Source: Microbacterium sp. HD4P20 (GTDB taxonomy: Bacteria; Actinomycetota; Actinomycetes; Actinomycetales; Microbacteriaceae). Taken from it: a DNA stretch of 64,000 nt. The position numbers and the translations under genes were made by a program. The notes under the pieces were generated by a model. That model did not search any database, had not been told where the DNA came from, and was given only the letters and a program-made list of their open reading frames with translations. The DNA lies in assembly GCF_019449275.2 (NCBI RefSeq), contig NZ_JAHZQZ020000022.1:348892-412891 (forward strand). Reading direction: 5' to 3'. Shown piece after piece: positions 31,663 to 38,869 of the stretch. The number at the start of each line of letters is the position of its first letter. Positions within the stretch are counted from its first letter, which is position 1.

Positions 31663-33557
31663 GCGGCACCTCCCGTCGGAGCAGAGGTGATGACGGCCGG
31701 GTGCGGCGTCGGCAGGGCCGCGGGATCGTCGTGCGACGCGGGAGCTGCGGGAAGGTCGGCCAGCCGCGCGATGCGGGCGAGTTCCGGATGCCGCTGCAGG
31801 CCCTGCAACGCCCGTCGCAGTGGCGGCAGTCGCAGCCCCGCTGCTTCGACGAGGACGGCGTCGGCGAACACGTCGGGGGTGGCGCCGGAGGCGAGCACCT
31901 TGCCGTCCGCGAGCACGATCGTGCGGTCGGCGTACTCGGTGACCAGCTGCATGTCGTGCGTGACGACCACGATCGTCGTGCCGCCGGCATTGAGCTCTGA
32001 CAGCAGCGCGAGCAGCTCGTCGGCACGCGCGCGGTCCTGCCCGAACGTGGGCTCGTCGAGGACGAGCACCGGAGCCCCGGCGACGAGCGCGGTGCCGACC
32101 GAGAGTCGGCGCTTCTGGCCGCCCGAGAGCAGGAACGGGTGACTCCGGGCCTTGCCCGACAGGCCGAAGCGCTCGAGAAGAGCCTCGGTACGGGCGGTGA
32201 CCTCGTCGTCGGGTAGCCGCTGCAGCCGCAGTCCGTGCGCGATCTCGTCGAACACGGTGTGGGCGATGAACTGGTGCTCGGGGTTCTGGAAGACGAAGCC
32301 GACGTGCGACGTCGCCGCCCGTGCGCCGGCGCGGCCGACATCGATGCCGTCGACGTGCACGGTGCCGCGCGGCGGCGGCACGACCCCGGCGAGCGCCTGG
32401 ATGAGACTCGTCTTGCCGGCACCGTTGGCTCCGACGACCGCCACGAACTCGCCGCGCGGGATGTCGAGATCGATGTCGTGCAGCACCTCGTGGCGTCCCC
32501 GCTGCACGGTGAGGCCCCGCACGGTGATGACCGGCGTGGTCGATCCCGTCCGGTCGTTGAGCGGGCCTGTCGAAGGGCGCTCGCTCAACGGACGAGTGTC
32601 GGCCGGGCCGGGCGCGGCGGTGGCTTCGAGGGCGGCATGCAGCTCGCCGGGCGTCAGCGGGAGCGGGTCGAGGGCGTAGCCCGCCCGTCGCAGCCGCAGG
32701 GCGGCCATCGCCGAGACCGGCAGCCAGACGCCCATCTCGTGCAGCTCGTCGGCCCGGCCGCGCAGTACGTCGTCGACCGTGCCGTCAACAGCCAGGATCC
32801 CATCGTGGTCGAGCACGACGACGCGATCGACGAACCCGATCGCGGCGTCGAGGTTGTGCTCGACGAGGAGGATCGCGCGGTCACCTTCGGCGACGAGTTC
32901 GGCCAGCGCCGCGTACACCTCCTCGATCCCGCGGGGGTCGAGATTGGCCGTGGGCTCGTCGAGCACCAGCAGCGGCGATCCCATCGCGAGGGCACACGCG
33001 ATCGCGAGTCGCTGGCGCCCCCCGCCCGAGAGCCGGTCGGGGTTCTCGGACCGCCGCTCCCACAGCCCGACCCGGCGCAGTGCCGCCTCAGCGCGCGTGA
33101 GCACCTCGCCCGCCGGCATCCTCAGGTTCTCGGGGCCGAAGGCGACCTCGTCCAGCAGGGTGCCGGTCACCAGTTGCGCATCGGGGTCCTGGAAGACCAT
33201 GCCGACGCGCGTGCTGAGCTCGGCGACCGTCGTGGCCTGCGTGTCGCGGCCGTCGACGAGCACCGAGCCCGAGATGGTGGCGGGGATCGCGTGGGGGATC
33301 AGCCCGTTCAGTGCGAGGCTGAGCGTCGACTTGCCCGAACCGCTCGGACCGAGCAGCAGCACCACCTCTCCGGGGCGGACGTCGAAAGAGACGGAGGCGG
33401 GAGCCGCCGTCGACTCGCCGTCGTGGGTGATACCGAGCTGCCGAACCCGCGCGAGGATGCGCGAGGCGGCGCCGGGATCCCGCGGGGCCGCCGACGTGTG
33501 GTCGATGGTGTCCGAACGCGGGGGCCGGGCGGAAGGGTCGCGCTCGAGTGCGGTCAC
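31659..33557 (-). CDS. ECF transporter fused double ATPase (EcfA1-A2)
   Basis: A 632-residue protein containing two complete ABC ATPase domains in tandem. Domain 1 (about 35-265) has GPSGSGKSTLSL, signature LSGGGRQRLAIAC and Walker B LLVLDEPTANLD; domain 2 (about 340-570) has GANGAGKTSLIQ, LSGGQKRRLSVG and VLVLDEPTFGQD. The acidic-aromatic spacing is typical of EcfA. Fusion of A1 and A2 is common in actinobacterial ECF systems such as YkoD. The GTG at 33557 has GGAAAG upstream. The iron-box-like dyad at 33582-33610 sits directly before it, so the operon ATPase-T-reductase-S should start here. Confidence 0.93.
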   Translation of the reverse strand: MTALERDPSARPPRSDTIDHTSAAPRDPGAASRILARVRQLGITHDGESTAAPASVSFDVRPGEVVLLLGPSGSGKSTLSLALNGLIPHAIPATISGSVLVDGRDTQATTVAELSTRVGMVFQDPDAQLVTGTLLDEVAFGPENLRMPAGEVLTRAEAALRRVGLWERRSENPDRLSGGGRQRLAIACALAMGSPLLVLDEPTANLDPRGIEEVYAALAELVAEGDRAILLVEHNLDAAIGFVDRVVVLDHDGILAVDGTVDDVLRGRADELHEMGVWLPVSAMAALRLRRAGYALDPLPLTPGELHAALEATAAPGPADTRPLSERPSTGPLNDRTGSTTPVITVRGLTVQRGRHEVLHDIDLDIPRGEFVAVVGANGAGKTSLIQALAGVVPPPRGTVHVDGIDVGRAGARAATSHVGFVFQNPEHQFIAHTVFDEIAHGLRLQRLPDDEVTARTEALLERFGLSGKARSHPFLLSGGQKRRLSVGTALVAGAPVLVLDEPTFGQDRARADELLALLSELNAGGTTIVVVTHDMQLVTEYADRTIVLADGKVLASGATPDVFADAVLVEAAGLRLPPLRRALQGLQRHPELARIARLADLPAAPASHDDPAALPTPHPAVITSAPTGGAA

Positions 33558-33581
33558 GGGACTTTCCGACGAAGAGGGAAC

Positions 33582-33610
33582 TTAGGCTGTCCTCATTTAG
33601 CGTAGCCTAA
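33582..33610 (-). promoter_or_regulatory. DtxR/IdeR-like dyad before the ECF/siderophore operon
   Basis: TTAGGCT and AGCCTAA form a perfect inverted repeat with a 15-bp spacer. On the minus strand the segment TTAGGCTACGCTAAATGAG matches 13 of 19 positions of the iron-box consensus of DtxR/IdeR, with the first half almost intact. It lies 25 nt before the ATPase GTG, where a repressor would block the promoter. Confidence 0.55.
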
Positions 33611-33638
33611 CCACGCCGCGCCTCCGTGGTCGCCGGTG

Positions 33639-34217
33639 TCAGGTCGTCGTGCGGCGACCGATGCCTGCTCGACGGAGGCCGGCGCCGACGGCCAGCCCGA
33701 CCCCGGTCCAGGCCACAGGCCCCAGGACGGCCAAGGCGAGGTAAACGATCTGCGCCCACAGGGCGAACTCATCCACATCCGCCGCGAAGAAGACCGCAGC
33801 GGCCACGATGGCGCCGATCACGACGGCCGAGATGAAGTAGCGCCACGGAGCCCAAGACCGGTAACGGACGACCGCGGCGACGAGCTCCTGGATGCCGCCG
33901 AAGAGGATCGCGGTGCCCACGAACTGCCATGCGTAGATGGGGGCCAGCGCGCTGGAGACGAGCGCCGCCAGCACGTGCGTCGTGAGTGCGACCCACGGCA
34001 TCCGGAGCACTTCCTGAGCGATGATCCCGGGCAGGACATGCACGCCCAGCACGAAGCCGTAGAGCACCGGCAACCACCCCAGAAGCGGGACGGTGAGCCA
34101 TCCCGCGATGCCGCCGACGAGACCGGTCGCGACCCCGATCGCCGCGCAAGTGAGCAGAACGCTCGTCGACAGTCGCGAAACCCGGGCCACCTGCCCACAG
34201 TACTTCCCGTCGAACAT
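33639..34217 (-). CDS. ECF transporter S component 2 (YkoE-like)
   Basis: A 192-residue membrane protein, paralogous to the S component at 29357 (VSRLSTSVLLTCAAIGVATG at its start) and with about six helices. It is transcribed in the same direction, 81 nt ahead of the ATPase gene, but separated from it by the iron-box-like dyad. Two S components around one ATPase-T module suggest two related substrates sharing one energising unit. The start is uncertain: ATG 34217 has only GAGAA upstream, and a GTG nine codons later is possible. Confidence 0.8.
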   Translation of the reverse strand: MFDGKYCGQVARVSRLSTSVLLTCAAIGVATGLVGGIAGWLTVPLLGWLPVLYGFVLGVHVLPGIIAQEVLRMPWVALTTHVLAALVSSALAPIYAWQFVGTAILFGGIQELVAAVVRYRSWAPWRYFISAVVIGAIVAAAVFFAADVDEFALWAQIVYLALAVLGPVAWTGVGLAVGAGLRRAGIGRRTTT

Positions 34218-34242
34218 GCCATTCTCACAGAGCTCTCATTTA

Positions 34243-34260
34243 CTGAGAGTGACCTGAGAG
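34243..34260 (+). promoter_or_regulatory. CTGAGAG direct repeat upstream of the subtilase
   Basis: CTGAGAGTGACCTGAGAG consists of two CTGAGAG half-sites 11 bp apart, the pattern bound by OmpR/PhoB-type response regulators. The same 18 bp occur at 58131-58148 before the giant surface protein gene. Confidence 0.55.
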
Positions 34261-34330
34261 TTACGTTTGAGCGAGCTGCGCCCCAACGATGTGGCGCAGC
34301 ACTTTCGCAGAAACACGATGGAGGCCAAAC

Positions 34331-37300
34331 ATGGGTCGATCCTCCGTGCGGGCAGCAGCGGTCGTCACACTCGCCGCACTGTTCTCCGGTACAGCCACCG
34401 CCAGCTTCGGCGCAGCGCCGGAGGAGGTGAACACACCCATTCCGATCGATTCGCCCTCGGGCCGCTACATCGTCCTGCTGAAGGACGCTCCCCTGGCGAC
34501 CTACGAGGGCGGCGAGAGCGGCATCAAGCGCACCAAGCCCGACCGGGGCAATCAGCTCGACGCGCACTCCGCGAACTCGCAGAAGTACATCGCCCACCTC
34601 AAGAAGGAGCAGCAGGACGTCGCGGCAGCCGCCGGCGTCGAGCCGGCCGCCACCTACCAGGTGACGCTCAACGGCTTCACGGCCGACCTCGACGGCGCTG
34701 CGGTCGCGAAGCTCCACAACGACAAGAACGTGCTGGGCGTCTTCGCCGACGAAGTGCGCCACCCGGTCGCCGTCCCCTCGACCGAGTTCCTCGGCCTGGG
34801 CGCGGGCGACGCGGGCACCGGCGGCGTCTGGGACGCCGTCGGCGGGGTGAGCGAAGCCGGCAAGGGGATCGTGGTGGGCGTCGTCGACACCGGCATCGCC
34901 GCCGACAATCCGTCGTTCGCGGGCGACAAGCTCACCGGCAAGCGAGGCTCGGAGCCCTACCTCAACCGAGACACGGTCGTGTTCCAGAAGTCCGACGGCA
35001 ACGAGTTCCGCAGCCGCCGCGTCGCCGCAGAGGACCAGGGCTGGACCAAGCAGGACTACAACCAGAAGCTCATCGGCGCGCAGTTCTTCGCCGACGGCGC
35101 GGCAGCGGCCGGCTTCGACTTCAGCTACGACTACCTGTCGCCGCTGGACGGCGACGGCCACGGCTCGCACACCGCCAGCACGGCGGCCGGCAACTTCGGT
35201 ATCGAGGCATCCGTCGAAGGAATCGGTTTCGGTGCGATCTCTGGTGTCGCGCCGGCAGCCAAAGTGGCGTCGTACAAGGCGTGCTACGTCGGCCCCGACC
35301 TGCTCGACAACACCGACGACATCTGCGCCCTGAGCGACCTGCTCGCGGCCATCGATCAGGCGGTGGCGGACGGCGTCGACGTCATCAACTACTCGATCGG
35401 CGGCGGTGCGGCCAGCACCGTGCTGCAGCCGGAGGACATCTCGTTCTTCAACGCCGCCGCAGCGGGGGTGTTCGTCGCGACGAGCGCCGGCAACTCCGGC
35501 CCCGATCCGGTGACCGCCGACCACGCGTCGCCGTGGTACACCACGGTCGCGGCATCCACGATCCCCACCTACGAGGGGACCGTCCAGCTTCCCAACGGCT
35601 TTGAGGCGGTGGGCGCGTCGGTGACGGTTCCGTTCGGCGAGTCCCTCACGGGGCCGGTGGTCTACGCGGGCGACGTCGCTGCTGCAGATGCGGCACCCGA
35701 CGAGGCGGCGATGTGCTTCCTGGGCACGCTGGATCCGGCGAAGGTCGCCGGCAACATCGTGGTGTGCGACCGGGGGGTCATCGCTCGGGTGGAGAAGTCG
35801 CAGGAGGTCGCCGCGAACGGCGGCACCGGCATGATCCTGGTGAACGTCACGCCGGCTTCGCTCGACAACGACTTCCACTCGGTGCCGACCGTGCACATCG
35901 ACGCGCAGCACCGCGCGGCGCTGCTCGACTACGTGCGCGGCACCGCTGACGCCACCGCCACCCTGGTGGGCGACAACGTCACGGGCGTCGAGACCCCGAC
36001 CCCGCAGGTCGCCGGTTTCTCGAGCCGAGGCCCCATGCTCGCCGACGGTGCGGACGTGATGAAGCCGGATGTCACGGCTCCGGGCGTCGCGATCCTCGCG
36101 GCCACCCACAACGGTCCTGGTGAGGACCCGACGTTCGGCTTCAAGTCGGGCACGTCGATGTCGTCGCCGCACGTCGCCGGTCTCGGCGCGCTGTACCTCG
36201 GAGAGCGTCCACTGGCGACGCCCGCTGAGATCAAGTCCGCGCTCATGACCACGGCGTACGACACCGTGAACGCCGACGGCTCGGCCAACACCGATCCGTT
36301 CGCGCAGGGCGCTGGTCATGTCGACCCGACCAAGTACTTCGAGCCGGGTCTGCTGTACCTCAACGGCCCGGCGGAATGGGCGGCGTACCTGCAGGGCCTG
36401 GGCCTGGAGGACTTCGGGCTCGAGCCGATCGATGGCAGCGACCTGAACCTCGCGTCGATCGCCATCGGCACCTTCCCCGGCCCGCAGACGGTGACCCGCT
36501 CCGTCACCTCGACGCAAGCGGGCACCTTCACGGCTTCCGTCGAGGTGCCGGGGATGGACGTCACGGTCGAGCCCAGCACCCTGACGTTCGGGGCCGCGGG
36601 CGAGACGCAGCAGTTCACCGTCAGCTTCACCAAGACCGACGCGGCCGTGGAGGAGTGGACGAGCGGATTCCTCACCTGGACGTCGGGCGAGACCGAAGTG
36701 CGCTCGCCGATCGTCGTCTATCCGGTGACCGCCGCGGCTCCCGCCACGGTCGAAGGATCCGGCGCCGAGGGCAGCCTCGACATCGAGATCACGCCGGGCA
36801 TCTCGGGTGAGCTGCCGCTCAACCTCGCCGGTCTCACACCCGAGACGGTCGAGATCGACGGTGATGAGACCACCGGCGCCGACAACGACGGAGTCACGAA
36901 CGTGCTGATCGAGGTGCCCGAGGGCACTGAGTTCGCCAGGTTCGCCCTCGACTCGGCCGACGACGCCAACTCGGATCTCGACCTGTCGGTCTATCGCGTG
37001 GTCAGCCCGACCGACCTGCGCTACTACGAGGTGTGGCAGTCCGCGTCGGCATCCGCCGACGAGGCCGTCGAGCTCGTGGCTCCGACGCCGGGGTACTACG
37101 TGCTCTCGGCCGACGTGTACTCGTTCACGGCGCCGTTCACCTGGACGGCGACGTCGGCTCTGGTCGCCCCGGGCGGCGTCGGGTCGCTCACCGCGACGCC
37201 GAACCCGCTTCCGGTGACCGAGGCCGTGCCGACGCAGTACGAGCTGTCGTGGTCGGGACTCGAGGCGGGCAACTACCTGGGCGTCGTGCGGTACGGCGAC

Positions 37301-37339
37301 TCGCAGGTGCGCACCATCGTCTCGGTCGACGTGCCGTAG
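34331..37339 (+). CDS. Secreted subtilisin-like S8 serine protease
   Basis: A 1,002-residue secreted protease. Signal peptide (SVRAAAVVTLAALFSGTATA) to about residue 28; I9 propeptide about 44-146 (RYIVLLKDAPLATYEGG to FADEVRHPV); S8 domain from about 178 with Asp186 (VVDTG), His277 (HGSHTAS), oxyanion Asn388 (SAGNSG) and Ser609 (GTSMSSPHVAGL). A PA domain is inserted at about 430-550, and Fn3-like modules form the C-terminal 300 residues; the plan is that of large actinobacterial and plant-like subtilases. GGAGG lies 7 nt before the ATG at 34331. It may share regulation with the surface protein at the right end. Confidence 0.95.
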   Translation: MGRSSVRAAAVVTLAALFSGTATASFGAAPEEVNTPIPIDSPSGRYIVLLKDAPLATYEGGESGIKRTKPDRGNQLDAHSANSQKYIAHLKKEQQDVAAAAGVEPAATYQVTLNGFTADLDGAAVAKLHNDKNVLGVFADEVRHPVAVPSTEFLGLGAGDAGTGGVWDAVGGVSEAGKGIVVGVVDTGIAADNPSFAGDKLTGKRGSEPYLNRDTVVFQKSDGNEFRSRRVAAEDQGWTKQDYNQKLIGAQFFADGAAAAGFDFSYDYLSPLDGDGHGSHTASTAAGNFGIEASVEGIGFGAISGVAPAAKVASYKACYVGPDLLDNTDDICALSDLLAAIDQAVADGVDVINYSIGGGAASTVLQPEDISFFNAAAAGVFVATSAGNSGPDPVTADHASPWYTTVAASTIPTYEGTVQLPNGFEAVGASVTVPFGESLTGPVVYAGDVAAADAAPDEAAMCFLGTLDPAKVAGNIVVCDRGVIARVEKSQEVAANGGTGMILVNVTPASLDNDFHSVPTVHIDAQHRAALLDYVRGTADATATLVGDNVTGVETPTPQVAGFSSRGPMLADGADVMKPDVTAPGVAILAATHNGPGEDPTFGFKSGTSMSSPHVAGLGALYLGERPLATPAEIKSALMTTAYDTVNADGSANTDPFAQGAGHVDPTKYFEPGLLYLNGPAEWAAYLQGLGLEDFGLEPIDGSDLNLASIAIGTFPGPQTVTRSVTSTQAGTFTASVEVPGMDVTVEPSTLTFGAAGETQQFTVSFTKTDAAVEEWTSGFLTWTSGETEVRSPIVVYPVTAAAPATVEGSGAEGSLDIEITPGISGELPLNLAGLTPETVEIDGDETTGADNDGVTNVLIEVPEGTEFARFALDSADDANSDLDLSVYRVVSPTDLRYYEVWQSASASADEAVELVAPTPGYYVLSADVYSFTAPFTWTATSALVAPGGVGSLTATPNPLPVTEAVPTQYELSWSGLEAGNYLGVVRYGDSQVRTIVSVDVP

Positions 37340-37352
37340 GCGATCCTCGCAG

Positions 37353-37388
37353 GAAGAGGCGCCCGGGCTTCGGCCCGGGCGCCTCTTC
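37353..37388. terminator. Strong bidirectional terminator, UUCG loop
   Basis: A perfect 16-bp stem starting GAAGAGGCGCCCGGGC closes on a TTCG loop. It lies between the convergent subtilase and pirin genes. Confidence 0.9.
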
Positions 37389-37421
37389 GTCTGCCGCGGC
37401 ACGAACCCTCCGCGGCGTTCC

Positions 37422-38444
37422 CTACACGCGTCGACGGCGTCGGGTGAGGCGTACGGCAGGGAGCGGTGGTGCGGGGATGCGCTCGTCGCCGTGGTCGACG
37501 ACGCGGCCGAAGCGCGGCGCCTCGATCGTGGCGGCATCGGCGGATCCCTCGGCCTCCCACGCCGCACGCGCGTCGGCGATCTCCTCGTGAGAGCGCGCGA
37601 CGAAGTTCCACCACATGACGATGTCGTCCTCGAACGGCTCACCGCCCAGCAGGAACAGCGTCGCACCGGCAGCACTGTCGATCACCACATCGTCGCGTCG
37701 CAGCCCGAGATACAGCAGGTGCGAGGTGTCGAGAGTGACGGATGCCGTCGCCACCTCGCCTTCGACCGCGATGAGCGCATGCTCCCAGGCCGGGTTGAGC
37801 GGCACGCGCACGCTCGAGCCCGCCGGGATCCGCAGTTCGGCCCCCACGATCGGCGTGTACGTGCTCGCCGGCGAAGGCGTGCCCGCGAGCTCGCCCATGA
37901 CCACGGTGGCGCTGCCCGGATCGCCGGCGAGCGCCTCGAGCTGCACGTCCGGCAGCACGGCGTGCTGCTCGAACGCAGGTGGTCCATGACGCCGCGACTC
38001 GGGAAGGGCGACCCACAGCTGCAGCGCGTCCAGGGGCGTGGCATCCTCGCCCACCGAGTATTCGGAGTGGGCGATGCCCGCACCGCTCGTCATGAGGTTC
38101 AGCGCGCCGCGACGCACGACCACATCACTGGCGACGGTGTCGCGGTGCCGCACCTCGCCGAGGTACGGCCAGGTCACGGTCTGCAGGCCGATGTGCGGGT
38201 GCGGCTCGACGCGCATGCGCGTCTCTTGCGGGCCGAAGCGGTCCAGGAAGCACCAGGCGCCCACGAGAGGCAGCTCGCGCTGCGGCAGTGAACGACGCAC
38301 CGACATCGCGCGCACGCCGCCGAGGGGAACATCGCGGCTCTCGAGCAGCAGCGTGCGAGGCCCCGAGCAGTCGGCCGCGCTTGCGACCTCCTCGGCGTGC
38401 GGGTCGAGCCCGCCCGCGGTCGAGGCCTCGTCGAGGCGGGTCAT
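37422..38444 (-). CDS. Pirin-family bicupin protein
   Basis: A 340-residue pirin. The N-terminal cupin contains the iron-site segments VEPHPHIGLQTVTW and GAGIAHSEYS, matching the His, His, His, Glu ligand set of the family; the C-terminal cupin is degenerate. Pirins act as quercetinases or redox-sensitive cofactors. The ATG at 38444 starts one base after the stop of the upstream acetyltransferase gene (TGA-C-ATG), so both are translated from one message. An Arg-rich tail (RLTRRRRRV) ends the protein. Confidence 0.93.
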   Translation of the reverse strand: MTRLDEASTAGGLDPHAEEVASAADCSGPRTLLLESRDVPLGGVRAMSVRRSLPQRELPLVGAWCFLDRFGPQETRMRVEPHPHIGLQTVTWPYLGEVRHRDTVASDVVVRRGALNLMTSGAGIAHSEYSVGEDATPLDALQLWVALPESRRHGPPAFEQHAVLPDVQLEALAGDPGSATVVMGELAGTPSPASTYTPIVGAELRIPAGSSVRVPLNPAWEHALIAVEGEVATASVTLDTSHLLYLGLRRDDVVIDSAAGATLFLLGGEPFEDDIVMWWNFVARSHEEIADARAAWEAEGSADAATIEAPRFGRVVDHGDERIPAPPLPAVRLTRRRRRV

Positions 38445-38445
38445 G

Positions 38446-38766
38446 TCAGGGCGCGCTGACGCGCGAAGGCCAATGGATGTCGAGTCCTGGTACCTCGTTG
38501 TCCTGGAGGTAACGGGCCACGACGGGGCACAGCGGCACAACGGTCTCGCCGCGCTCGGCGGAGTCTGCCATGGCCTCGGCCACCACCGTCTGGGCGAGTC
38601 CCCGGCCGCGGAACGCGGGATCGACCTCGGTGTGCGGGTAGCGGTAGCGGCCGCGGGCATCGACCGAGAACTCGGTGAATCCGGCGAGAGTGTCGCCCAC
38701 CCACACCTCGTAGCGGCTCTCGTCGTCGTTGCGGCGGACAGTGGTCTCATCAGCGGAGGCTGGCAT
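38446..38766 (-). CDS. GNAT-like acetyltransferase (YjdJ/GTLF type)
   Basis: A 106-residue minimal acetyltransferase. YEVWVGDTLAGFTEF, the acetyl-CoA loop HTEVDPAFRGRGLAQTVVAE, and the C-terminal VVPLCPVVARYLQDN match the small COG2388 group. The start is placed at the ATG at 38766 because AAGGG lies 6 nt upstream; the ATG two codons earlier abuts that site. It is first in a two-gene operon with pirin. Its acceptor is unknown. Confidence 0.85.
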   Translation of the reverse strand: MPASADETTVRRNDDESRYEVWVGDTLAGFTEFSVDARGRYRYPHTEVDPAFRGRGLAQTVVAEAMADSAERGETVVPLCPVVARYLQDNEVPGLDIHWPSRVSAP

Positions 38767-38869
38767 CGGCATCCCTTCGTCGTGTTCTCCAACGTAAGCG
38801 CGGCCCCGCGTGTTCCGCCAGCGTTCCGCCTCGGACGGCCGTCGCGCCGGCACCTGGCAGACTCGGACG

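Noticed and set aside
33818..37675. A 1,285-codon open frame on the minus strand opposite the subtilase
   Set aside because: It is antisense to a gene with complete S8 catalytic motifs, is rich in Arg and His in a low-complexity manner, and reflects the third-position G+C bias of the real gene.
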